NCBI GenBank assembly: GCA_044353505.1 | Contig: JBILBU010000001.1 | Span: forward strand, 62,001 to 126,000 | Source: Pollutibacter sp044353505 | GTDB lineage: Bacteria > Bacteroidota > Bacteroidia > Chitinophagales > Chitinophagaceae | Direction: 5' to 3' | Length of the DNA: 64,000 nt | Notes under the pieces: generated by a model | Seen by the model: the letters and a program-made list of their open reading frames with translations, nothing else | Told to the model about the DNA's origin: nothing | Database searches by the model: none | Made by a program: the position numbers and the translations under genes | Part shown: positions 1-7,780 of the stretch, one piece after another | How positions within the stretch are numbered: the stretch's first letter is position 1 | Layout: the number at the start of each line of letters is the position of its first letter

Positions 1-1478
1 GAGATGGGGCCATGACCGCAGGTATGGCTTTTGAGGCCATGAACCATGCAGGCGTTGCTGAATCTGACATGCTGGTGATACTCAATGACAACTGCATGAG
101 CATAGATCCAAACGTTGGTTCACTCCGAGAGTACCTCACAGACATCACTACATCACACACCTACAATAAAATAAAGGATGAGATCTGGAATACCCTAGGA
201 AAGCTGCCTGTTGGTGGAAATTTTTCCAGGGAAATAGCCAGCAAACTAGAACACAGCATCAAGGGATTCATCAACAAAAGAAGTAATTTGTTCGAGTCGA
301 TGAACCTCCGCTACTTTGGGCCAATCGATGGTCACAACATCACCAAACTGGTAGACACGCTAAAAGACCTCAGGGATATTCCGGGTCCGAAGCTCCTGCA
401 TATCATCACTACAAAAGGAAAAGGCTATGCCTTGGCAGAAAAGGACCAGACCACCTGGCATGCACCCGGACTTTTTGATAAAGTGACAGGAGAGATTTAT
501 AAAAAAACATACGATACCCCACAGGCCCCAAAATATCAGGATGTGTTTGGCAAGACCATCATAGAGCTAGCCAAACAAAACGATAAAATCTTTGGCATCA
601 CTCCCGCAATGCCATCCGGATCATCATTGAAGTTCATGATGGAAGAAATGCCAGACCGTGCAATCGATGTGGGCATCTGCGAACAGCATGCTGTTACACT
701 AAGTGCAGGAATGGCCACACAGGGTTTAAAAGTATTCTGCAATATCTATTCTACGTTCATGCAAAGGTCTTACGACCAAGTTGTACATGATGTAGCCATC
801 CAAAAACTACCTGTAGTTTTTTGTCTGGACAGGGCTGGTCTCGTAGGAGACGACGGACCAACACACCATGGGGTTTATGATATTGCCTACATGAGATGTA
901 TCCCCAACATGATTGTTTCAGCTCCAATGAATGAGGCGGAGTTGAGAGACCTTATGTATACTGCACAACTTGATTCAACAAACCTTCCTTTTGTGATTCG
1001 CTATCCACGCGGACAAGGAGTAATGCCTGAGTGGAAAACAGAGATGAAGGAAATTGTTATTGGTAAAGGAAGAAGATTAAAAGAAGGAAAAGATATTGCA
1101 ATTCTTTCCTTCGGACATCCTGGAAATTTCGCAGCTGCAGCAATAAGAGAACTCAGAGCGGATGGAATTACTCCAGGTCACTACGACCTTAGGTTTGTAA
1201 AGCCTATCGATGAAGAAATGCTTCACGAAGTTTTTAGCAAGTATAATAAAATAATTACGGTTGAAGACGGAACCGTTGTTGGTGGAGCGGGATCAGCTGT
1301 ACTTGAATTTATGGCTACTCATGGATACCATGCCGAGGTTCGCATCCTTGGAATACCTGATCGTCTTGTTGAACATGGATCACAGAAAGAACTATACAGG
1401 GAATGTCACTATGATACACAGGCCATTGTTCAAGTTGCCCGGGAAATGATGAAGGAACTGGTAATGGTTATCAAGTAA
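1..1478 (+). CDS. dxs: 1-deoxy-D-xylulose-5-phosphate synthase, 5' end missing
   Basis: Dxs condenses pyruvate and glyceraldehyde 3-phosphate into DXP, the entry step of the cytoplasmic MEP isoprenoid pathway, with thiamine diphosphate as cofactor. The reading frame is open from base 3 and begins inside the TPP-binding motif (DGAMTAGM), so about 150 N-terminal residues lie outside the window. Visible family blocks are NDNCMSIDPNVG, the catalytic-glutamate block GICEQHAVTLSAGMA, and DRAGLVGDDGPTHHG. The C-terminal transketolase-like domain is complete. Its last 8 bases overlap the end of convergent scpA. The first in-frame ATG at position 12 is internal and is not the start. Identification is secure; this is a window-edge truncation, not a broken gene. 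Confidence 0.97.
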   Translation, partial: DGAMTAGMAFEAMNHAGVAESDMLVILNDNCMSIDPNVGSLREYLTDITTSHTYNKIKDEIWNTLGKLPVGGNFSREIASKLEHSIKGFINKRSNLFESMNLRYFGPIDGHNITKLVDTLKDLRDIPGPKLLHIITTKGKGYALAEKDQTTWHAPGLFDKVTGEIYKKTYDTPQAPKYQDVFGKTIIELAKQNDKIFGITPAMPSGSSLKFMMEEMPDRAIDVGICEQHAVTLSAGMATQGLKVFCNIYSTFMQRSYDQVVHDVAIQKLPVVFCLDRAGLVGDDGPTHHGVYDIAYMRCIPNMIVSAPMNEAELRDLMYTAQLDSTNLPFVIRYPRGQGVMPEWKTEMKEIVIGKGRRLKEGKDIAILSFGHPGNFAAAAIRELRADGITPGHYDLRFVKPIDEEMLHEVFSKYNKIITVEDGTVVGGAGSAVLEFMATHGYHAEVRILGIPDRLVEHGSQKELYRECHYDTQAIVQVAREMMKELVMVIK

Positions 1479-2280
1479 AATTTACCATAGGCAGGTCATC
1501 CTGCCTTTCATCATTATATTCTATGATGAAATTATTACGGCCCTCACCTATGATGATGGCCAAGTAGCTTTGCTGTACAAGTTCAAGCACTGTGAGGAAT
1601 AGGAATATGGCATGAAGCCTATCTTGGCAGATGTCAAACACTTTCTCAAAAGACATGGTTTTCTCCTCTGCGCTGATCTTTAAGACGTATTCCCGACTTT
1701 CTTCCATCGTATAGTTATAACGATAGACAACGTGTTGGGGTTTGTTTTGGCGGTCATGAACCCGCTGCATCACTTTTTCAAACACCTTCATCAGCTTGAA
1801 TAGTGAGATCGACTGTATCTCTGAACCCTCTGAAGCTTCTTCTCCAACAGCATGCAAGTCCTTGTTCAGGTTGCCACGCTTTACACTGAACATCCGCTGC
1901 TGTTCAAGGTCAGCCAGTTGCAATGAAGCTTCTTTGAATTTTTTATATTCTAGTATCTTATCAATCAACTCCTTTCGAGGATCAATTTCATTTCCTTGCT
2001 CATCCAATTCCTTTCTAGGCAATAACATTTTTGCCTTGATGCGAATCAAGGTTGAAATGAACAAAATGAATTCACTGCTTAACTCAATATTGTCTTCTTC
2101 GGATTGTCTGATAAAGGCCAAGTAATCATCAATAATCTTCTTGATTGGAATATTGTATATATCCAACTCATCACGTTCGATGAAGAAAAGCAGAAGGTCA
2201 AAAGGACCTTCAAACTGGGGAAGACTAATCTGATAAGATGCTGTATTCAATGGGATTACTTTCGTTGCTGTTACCGGCAA
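1471..2280 (-). CDS. scpA: Segregation and condensation protein A (kleisin)
   Basis: ScpA is the kleisin subunit that links the heads of SMC with ScpB in the bacterial condensin and helps chromosome segregation. The N-terminal block LPQFEGPFDLLLFFIERDEL and a C-terminal winged-helix region ending near the stop are typical, and about 269 residues is a normal length. No ATG exists between the upstream stop and the conserved core. The longest version starts with TTG at 2280, and a second TTG at 2250 would remove ten poorly conserved residues. A TAnnTTTG box overlaps the 2280 start, which favours the shorter form. The gene is tail-to-tail with dxs (8-base overlap) and divergent from the DMT transporter. 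Confidence 0.93.
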   Translation of the reverse strand: MPVTATKVIPLNTASYQISLPQFEGPFDLLLFFIERDELDIYNIPIKKIIDDYLAFIRQSEEDNIELSSEFILFISTLIRIKAKMLLPRKELDEQGNEIDPRKELIDKILEYKKFKEASLQLADLEQQRMFSVKRGNLNKDLHAVGEEASEGSEIQSISLFKLMKVFEKVMQRVHDRQNKPQHVVYRYNYTMEESREYVLKISAEEKTMSFEKVFDICQDRLHAIFLFLTVLELVQQSYLAIIIGEGRNNFIIEYNDERQDDLPMVNFT

Positions 2281-2304
2281 ATATATGTAATTGGATCAAA
2301 ACAA
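2278..2304 (-). promoter_or_regulatory. Candidate scpA promoter (TTG-N16-TATATTTG)
   Basis: On the minus strand a TTG (2304-2302) is followed after 16 bases by TATATTTG (2285-2278), which fits the Bacteroidota -33/-7 consensus. It has the same layout as the box upstream of gldK. Its -7 element contains the TTG codon at 2280, so if the promoter is real, translation must begin further downstream, for example at TTG 2250. This is a motif match only. Confidence 0.35.
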
Positions 2305-2341
2305 TCAGGCATTGCATTAGAATTTGCCGACCTTTGGTGGG

Positions 2342-3214
2342 ATGAAAAATCAAAATCTGATCAAGTGGCTGCTCTTTTTGCTGCTTTGTGTGACCTGGGG
2401 GAGCTCTTTCATCCTCATGAAAGCTGGATTGACCTCACTCAGTCCATATCAGGTGGCCTCAATCAGACTTCTATGCGCCGGCATGCTGCTCATGCCCCTA
2501 GTCAGAAAGGCATACAAAGAGGTGCCTAAAGATGTAATCAAGCCCATCATCTTTTCCGGATTTCTTGGCAGCTTTTTCCCAGCTTACTTATTTTGTATTG
2601 CAGAAACCCGAATTGATAGCTCGTTAGTGGGTATTATGAATGCATTGACCCCAATTTTCACCGTAGCCATTGGCACTGCTTTTTTCAAGCTTCGGATTGG
2701 GTGGACAAAATGGATAGGGATGTTCTTTGGATTTATTGGAATGAGCATCCTCCTATTTGGAGGTATCCAGACCATCAACAGCACCTATGTGGGTTATACT
2801 TCCTTTGTACTGCTGGCCACGATCTGCTATGGGCTTAATGTAAACTTGGTGAACCAATATCTCAAAGCAATTGCACCACTCAATATAGCAGTCATTGCAT
2901 TCACTGCACTGGCTATTCCAAGTGCAATTATCCTTACTGCAACTGGATATTTTGTTGATCCTAACTTAATGAATGGAAACTGGACCAACTCAACACTGGC
3001 AAGTTTGCTTCTTGGCTTTCTTGGTACAGGAGTGGCTTCAATAGCTTTTTATGCATTGGTCAAAAAAGCCGGTCCCTTTTTTGCCTCCATGGTTACGTAC
3101 GGAATTCCACTTGTGGCCATCGGCTGGGGTATGGTTGCAGGCGAGTCAATCACTGCAATACAAATTGCAGGAATGGTCGTGATTTTATTTGGAGTAAGGA
3201 TGGCGAATAAATAA
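2342..3214 (+). CDS. EamA/DMT-family transporter
   Basis: This is a ten-helix inner-membrane protein of the drug/metabolite transporter superfamily, made of two EamA repeats. The first begins LLLCVTWGSSFILMKAG and the second lies after about residue 145. Members export amino acids or other metabolites, and substrate cannot be told from sequence. I place the start at ATG 2342 (MKNQNLIKW) because the first helix follows directly; the frame extends to a TTG at 2324 that would add six residues. It is divergent from scpA and convergent with frr. Family assignment is firm, specific function is unknown. Confidence 0.9.
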   Translation: MKNQNLIKWLLFLLLCVTWGSSFILMKAGLTSLSPYQVASIRLLCAGMLLMPLVRKAYKEVPKDVIKPIIFSGFLGSFFPAYLFCIAETRIDSSLVGIMNALTPIFTVAIGTAFFKLRIGWTKWIGMFFGFIGMSILLFGGIQTINSTYVGYTSFVLLATICYGLNVNLVNQYLKAIAPLNIAVIAFTALAIPSAIILTATGYFVDPNLMNGNWTNSTLASLLLGFLGTGVASIAFYALVKKAGPFFASMVTYGIPLVAIGWGMVAGESITAIQIAGMVVILFGVRMANK

Positions 3215-3230
3215 AGCGACGAGGTATACA

Positions 3231-3315
3231 GCCAGGGACGAGGGACGAGGGACAAGAAAAATACAAAGTTGAGAGAGTTGAGAAAATCGGCTGTTTCACT
3301 TGTCCCTTGTCCCTT
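3231..3315. repeat. Intergenic inverted repeat of tandem short words
   Basis: Between the convergent DMT gene and frr, the left arm (about 3234-3256) repeats the word agggacg/agggaca. The right arm (about 3299-3315) repeats its complement, cttgtccct. The arms can pair over about 16 bases with one G-U type position. The loop holds gttgagagagttgagaaa (3268-3285), which occurs again at 14223-14240. It may act as a two-way terminator or be a dispersed small repeat. Confidence 0.6.
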
Positions 3316-3319
3316 ACTT

Positions 3320-3883
3320 TTACACACTCATCAATTCCTTCTCTTTAGCAGCAAGTTGCTTATCTACCAACGCAATATATTTATTGGTGATGTCTTGAAT
3401 TTCTTTTTCAGCATCTGTAGCCAAGTCTTCGCTCATGCCATTTTTCTGCAACTTTTTGACATGCTCAATGGCATCCCTTCTAATATTACGAATAGCAACT
3501 TTTGAATTCTCTCCTTCTCCCTGCACACGCTTAACAATTTCTTTTCTTCTCTCTTCAGTCAGTGGTGGAAGAAAAATACGAATGATGGTTCCATCGTTCT
3601 GTGGTGTTACACCAAGATTAGCGGCTATGATAGCACGCTCGATAGGCTGCAGCATATTTTTTTCCCAAGGTTGGATGGTAAGCGTTCTTGCATCTGCCAC
3701 TGAAATATTGGCAACCTGAGCAATCCCCGTTGGAGATCCGTAGTAATCAACTACCACGCCATCAAACATTTGAGGATTTGCTCTTCCAGCTCTAATCTTG
3801 ACAAGCTCTGATTCAAGATGTGATATTGCCTTTTGCATTGAGGTAGTTACACTGCTGATGTGCAATTCGAGTTCTTCAGACAT
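3320..3883 (-). CDS. frr: Ribosome recycling factor
   Basis: RRF works with EF-G to split post-termination ribosomes from mRNA in the cytoplasm. The 187-residue length matches the family (about 185). The diagnostic pieces are the N-terminal KIRAGRANPQMFDGVVVDYYG, the block TIQPWEKNMLQPIERAI, and the three-helix bundle segment PPLTEERRKEIVKRVQGEGE. The ATG at 3883 is the only sensible start. Its usual partner pyrH is not upstream. Instead a WecA-like gene on the same strand ends 93 bases before it. Assignment is secure. Confidence 0.98.
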   Translation of the reverse strand: MSEELELHISSVTTSMQKAISHLESELVKIRAGRANPQMFDGVVVDYYGSPTGIAQVANISVADARTLTIQPWEKNMLQPIERAIIAANLGVTPQNDGTIIRIFLPPLTEERRKEIVKRVQGEGENSKVAIRNIRRDAIEHVKKLQKNGMSEDLATDAEKEIQDITNKYIALVDKQLAAKEKELMSV

Positions 3884-3976
3884 AATTAATTATTTCGTCT
3901 GCAAAGCTAACGAATGCAATGAAAATCCAAGCAAAAAATGAAATGAAAGAGATCTACGCCCCCGATGGAGGATAAA

Positions 3977-5083
3977 TCAGTGCTCTAATTCAGACAAAGT
4001 ATTAATAGGGACTTTGTTACCCTTCGTGCTATAGTCTTCTAAAGTATACTTATTTGCCCCAGAAGAAAATACAAGAAAGGTGGCGGCTACAGAGCCAAAT
4101 ATGAAAAGAGAAAAAATGACAATGTTAATGCCCAATGGCTGTGCAGCAATGGAGAATACCAACAATAGCAATGAGGTAGCGCTTAATATTGCTGTTACTT
4201 GCATGTGAGACAGTCCTCTCTTCAGCAACACATGATGAATGTGATTGATGTCTGGATCAAATGGAGATCTGCCTTTGAAAATCCTGATGACTGATACACG
4301 AAGTGTGTCGAATAATGGAACAAAAAGAACCGCCAAGCCTACTGCTGGTGCAGCATAAAAACTTAGTATTGAGTTAGGGGAAGTCTCGATATTGATAAAT
4401 CTAATTACCAATACAGCATTAATCAACCCAATCAATAGTGAGCCGGTATCTCCCAAAAAAATTCTTGCTGGTGAGAAATTATAGATCAAGAAAGCAAGAA
4501 TACCAGCTGCTGAAGAGAAAGCCAAAATCGCATGTGCAATATCATGTTCAATCGCAAACACAAATCCAAAAAATAAAGTAGCAATCAACCCCAACATACC
4601 AGCCAACCCATCTACCCCATCAATAAGATTATATGCATTGATAACTACTAAAATGGTCAGGTATGTAAATACTTGGGAGGCCAATGGAGAGAGATCATTT
4701 ATGCCCAAAAATCCATGGAATGAATCCAATTGATAATGCCCCTGATAATTTAGTATAAACGCAGCCAATAGCTGGCCTACGAATTTCTTAAAGGGTGATA
4801 AACGCAAAATGTCATCTTTCATCCCCAGAAAAAACACGATTAAAGAAGCAGCGGCGAAATATTGAAGGGCGGGGGAAATGGAAAAGTCAGCCATGGTCAA
4901 GACAGAAAAACTGATGGCAAAATAAATGCCGATTCCACCAAGTGAAGGGATCGGGACGAAATGCACTTTTCTTATTCCTGGATGATCAAAAATCTGTTTT
5001 AGGTCAGAAACCCTAATTACCAATGGTATTGAAAAGAAAGCAACGAGAAAGGATAATATTGAGGCAAAAAGAATTGAATCCAT
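3977..5083 (-). CDS. WecA/TagO/MraY-family undecaprenyl-phosphate sugar-1-phosphate transferase
   Basis: This is a polytopic inner-membrane enzyme (368 residues) that transfers a UDP-linked HexNAc-1-phosphate to undecaprenyl phosphate, starting O-antigen, capsule or similar glycan synthesis. Motifs seen in order are GMKDDILRLSP (about residue 87), NAYNLIDGVDGLAG (about 150), FLGDTGSLLIG (about 208) and HIHHVLLKRG (about 281). The HIHH loop is characteristic of WecA/TagO and differs from MraY, which usually sits in a cell-wall cluster absent here. The exact sugar cannot be read from sequence. The ATG at 5083 starts directly with the first membrane helix. It is divergent from the transketolase gene across about 200 bases. 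Confidence 0.9.
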   Translation of the reverse strand: MDSILFASILSFLVAFFSIPLVIRVSDLKQIFDHPGIRKVHFVPIPSLGGIGIYFAISFSVLTMADFSISPALQYFAAASLIVFFLGMKDDILRLSPFKKFVGQLLAAFILNYQGHYQLDSFHGFLGINDLSPLASQVFTYLTILVVINAYNLIDGVDGLAGMLGLIATLFFGFVFAIEHDIAHAILAFSSAAGILAFLIYNFSPARIFLGDTGSLLIGLINAVLVIRFINIETSPNSILSFYAAPAVGLAVLFVPLFDTLRVSVIRIFKGRSPFDPDINHIHHVLLKRGLSHMQVTAILSATSLLLLVFSIAAQPLGINIVIFSLFIFGSVAATFLVFSSGANKYTLEDYSTKGNKVPINTLSELEH

Positions 5084-5281
5084 TGTTTAGATTGTTGATA
5101 TGAAAGTTGTAATACTTCGTAATCAAGTGATTCATAAGCAATTGGATTCGGATCGGACATCATAAAGGTCTGCTAAAAAAATGAGACCACATCATGTTTT
5201 GAAGTATTCCTAAATAAATTTTAGTGAACCATGCGAAAGATTAATTTGTCAAATGCATTAGTTTTGCCCGAAATAACTACA

Positions 5282-6115
5282 ATGGCAACTCTGAAGGAAA
5301 CGGCAACACAGGTTAGAAGAGATATTGTACGCATGGTTCATGGCGTGCAAAGCGGTCATCCTGGCGGATCCTTGGGTTGCACAGATTTCCTAACAGCACT
5401 ATATTTCAAGATCATGAAACATGATCCTGCATTCAATATGAACGCGGTTAATGAAGATTTATTTTTTCTTTCAAACGGACACATTTCCCCACTATTCTAC
5501 TCATGCCTTGCTCGCTCTGGATATTTTCCAATCAGCGAATTGGCGAGCTTCAGAAAACTAAATTCAAGGCTACAGGGGCATCCAGCAACCCATGAACATT
5601 TGCCAGGTGTTAGGATTGCTTCAGGATCACTTGGTCAGGGTTTGAGTGTTGCCATTGGTGCAGCACTTGCCAAAAAACTCAACAATGACAACAGGTTGGT
5701 TTACTCACTTCATGGAGATGGAGAACTGCAAGAGGGACAAATTTGGGAAGCACTGATGTTTGCTGCCCACCACAAAGTGGATAACCTCATTGCAACAGTA
5801 GACTGGAACGGCCAACAGATTGATGGCCCAACTGAAAAGGTAATTTCTCTTGGAGATATAAAACAAAAGTTTGATTCTTTTGGATGGACAACACTGGATA
5901 TGCAAGGCAATGATATGGATGATATCATAAAAGTATTGGATCAAGCGAAAGCATTGACAGGAAAAGGTAAACCCATTGCCATTATGATGCGTACCCTCAT
6001 GGGTAAGGGTGTTGACTTCATGGAAAATGACCATGGTTGGCATGGCATTGCTCCAAATGATGATCAGCTTGCAAAGGCATTGCTACAACTCCCTGAAACG
6101 TTGGGCGACTACTAA
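5282..6115 (+). CDS. Transketolase, N-terminal subunit
   Basis: This is the TPP-binding half of a split transketolase (278 residues from ATG 5282), acting in the non-oxidative pentose phosphate pathway. Seen motifs are SGHPGGSLGC, GHISPLFYS, the TPP/Mg signature GDGELQEG followed by DWNGQQIDG, and GKGVDFMENDHGWHG. I prefer ATG 5282 (MATLKETATQVRRD) because homologues begin at this point; ATG 5231 in the same frame would add 17 residues. In split systems the C-terminal subunit usually follows immediately. Here the next gene is a convergent permease, so the partner must be elsewhere. Confidence 0.9.
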   Translation: MATLKETATQVRRDIVRMVHGVQSGHPGGSLGCTDFLTALYFKIMKHDPAFNMNAVNEDLFFLSNGHISPLFYSCLARSGYFPISELASFRKLNSRLQGHPATHEHLPGVRIASGSLGQGLSVAIGAALAKKLNNDNRLVYSLHGDGELQEGQIWEALMFAAHHKVDNLIATVDWNGQQIDGPTEKVISLGDIKQKFDSFGWTTLDMQGNDMDDIIKVLDQAKALTGKGKPIAIMMRTLMGKGVDFMENDHGWHGIAPNDDQLAKALLQLPETLGDY

Positions 6116-6117
6116 AC

Positions 6118-7350
6118 TCAACTTCTTAAAGAAACTGAAGAACTTGCAGCACGTCTTGCTGGAATCCATGATGCCAACAGTCCAATAACCATTACTGTTG
6201 TTGTGACAATGATAAAATCACTAAACACCAGTTTTACAGGGTAGTAGTCAATCAAAAAAGTTGCTCCCTCAAGTGGAATGAGCTTGTATGTTGTTTGAAG
6301 ATAATAGAACAATAGAGCAATCGCAAGTCCCCCTGCAGTTCCAATAAAGGCCAGCAATATACCCTCTGCCAAAAAAATCTGTTGAATCATTGTATTGTCT
6401 GCACCCATCGCCTTCATCACCTGTATATCTTTTTTCTTTTCAAGTACCAGCATACTTAATGCCCCTATCATTGTGAAGGCCGCCACAATAAGAATAAGCG
6501 AAAAAATGCCATAGATTGCCAACTTTTCCATGCGTATGGTAATGTACAACATACTATTCTGCTGATAACGATTCTCAACTTTATAACCCATGCCCAATAC
6601 CTGACGAATTTTATCTGCAACAGCATCTTCGTTTGCCCCTGAAATAAGTTTTACCTCTGCCGACCCAAACTCATCGGCACCATATCCCAAAAAAGATTTT
6701 AAAAAGGCAAGATTGGTGATTACATATTTACTATCGAATTCACTTTGAATTGCGAAGCTACCTGAGGGATAGGCCAAGGATAACCCAAGTGCATCCATGG
6801 GGTTGGAAAATTGTTGGGCAGATTTTCTTGGCAAGTAAACTGATACAGGATAAATGGATCTGTCGGACAATAGACCGAGCGACTGCTCAACGCCTACACC
6901 CATCACCAGTGCTGGCTGCTCCATATCGCCAGTATTGAACTCGCCCCGATACATCGATGAAGGTACTCCAGAAACATTGGCATAATTGCTATCCACACCC
7001 TTGATGTGCACCACGGCCTGGAGCACATCATTTTGTATCAACGCCTTTGATTCTGCTGTCAGAGAAATAAAAGAAACTCCCGAAATTCCTCGAAGTTGGT
7101 TAAGTTGTTTTTGAGTAAGAACAATCACCTTGCCTTGTACAGCACCAATTCTAATATCTGCATAGAAAGATGCATAGAGTGATTTGACAAGTGATTCAAA
7201 CCCATTGAAAGCACTTAGTATGATGATGAGGGAAGCCGTACCAAACATGATGGCAGTAACACTCACCCATGAGATAATATTTATTGCATTGGTTGATTTT
7301 TTTGCGCTGAAATAACGCCAGGAAAATGTAAGTATCCTACTTAGGTTCAT
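6118..7350 (-). CDS. FtsX/LolC/LolE-family ABC transporter permease
   Basis: This 410-residue inner-membrane protein has the LolC/LolE layout: an N-terminal helix after FSWRYFSAKKSTNAINIIS, a large periplasmic MacB-like domain (about residues 45-260), and three C-terminal helices in the FtsX domain (ALSMLVLEKKKDIQVMKAMG). LolCDE releases lipoproteins from the inner membrane; in Bacteroidota single LolE-like permeases of this kind are common. No LolD ATPase is adjacent. Its ATG overlaps the rbfA stop (ATGA), so the two are translationally coupled. It ends 2 bases from the convergent transketolase stop. Family is firm, substrate is inferred. Confidence 0.88.
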   Translation of the reverse strand: MNLSRILTFSWRYFSAKKSTNAINIISWVSVTAIMFGTASLIIILSAFNGFESLVKSLYASFYADIRIGAVQGKVIVLTQKQLNQLRGISGVSFISLTAESKALIQNDVLQAVVHIKGVDSNYANVSGVPSSMYRGEFNTGDMEQPALVMGVGVEQSLGLLSDRSIYPVSVYLPRKSAQQFSNPMDALGLSLAYPSGSFAIQSEFDSKYVITNLAFLKSFLGYGADEFGSAEVKLISGANEDAVADKIRQVLGMGYKVENRYQQNSMLYITIRMEKLAIYGIFSLILIVAAFTMIGALSMLVLEKKKDIQVMKAMGADNTMIQQIFLAEGILLAFIGTAGGLAIALLFYYLQTTYKLIPLEGATFLIDYYPVKLVFSDFIIVTTTVMVIGLLASWIPARRAASSSVSLRS

Positions 7351-7709
7351 TTATTGCGTTCATCATTTATCTGCTTGAAAAGCTTTTCCATTTTGAACAC
7401 ATGATCCAATGTGTCATCTTTAAAAAATCTCAGCTCAGGCATTCTTCGCAGTTGTTGCTTGACCCTTAAGCCAAGCTCCTTTTTAATCTCGCCCTTCCTG
7501 TCTTCGAACCTGTTCAGCAACGCTTCCGGATCCTTGACTTGAAAAAGACTCAGGTACACCCTTGCTTCAAGTAAATCAGGAGTAATCTTAACCCCTGAGA
7601 TTGAAACCATTCCTCCATTGATCATGTTGAGTCCCATTCGCAGAAAAATATCGTTCAATTCTTCTTGTAGAACCCCTGCAACTTGCTTTTGTCTTTTGCT
7701 TTCCTCCAT
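7347..7709 (-). CDS. rbfA: Ribosome-binding factor A
   Basis: RbfA binds the 30S subunit and assists 16S rRNA 5'-end maturation, notably in the cold. The 120-residue protein has the KH-like fold sequence of the family: RQKQVAGVLQEELNDIF at the start, VSISGVKITPDLLEARVYLSL in the middle and LRVKQQLRRMPELRFFKDDT near the end. It ends in an ATGA overlap with the downstream LolC/E-like permease gene. A divergent ABC exporter gene starts 71 bases away, so the short gap probably holds both promoters. Confidence 0.95.
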   Translation of the reverse strand: MEESKRQKQVAGVLQEELNDIFLRMGLNMINGGMVSISGVKITPDLLEARVYLSLFQVKDPEALLNRFEDRKGEIKKELGLRVKQQLRRMPELRFFKDDTLDHVFKMEKLFKQINDERNK

Positions 7710-7718
7710 AACGTACGC

Positions 7719-7746
7719 TTGATGCTTGTAAAATTAGTTACTTTTG
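7719..7746 (+). promoter_or_regulatory. Candidate promoter for the ABC exporter gene (TTG-N17-TACTTTTG)
   Basis: TTG at 7719-7721, a 17-base spacer and TACTTTTG at 7739-7746 match the Bacteroidota -33/-7 consensus. The box lies 34 bases upstream of the ABC exporter ATG at 7781, which gives a plausible short leader. Motif match only. Confidence 0.45.
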
Positions 7747-7780
7747 ACCCTAATCGGTAAAAAAACGTAATTCCCCCTTA

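Noticed and set aside
2104..2529. 141-residue plus-strand frame crossing the scpA-DMT gap
   Set aside because: It overlaps two well-supported genes, scpA antisense and the DMT gene in another frame, and shows no family pattern.
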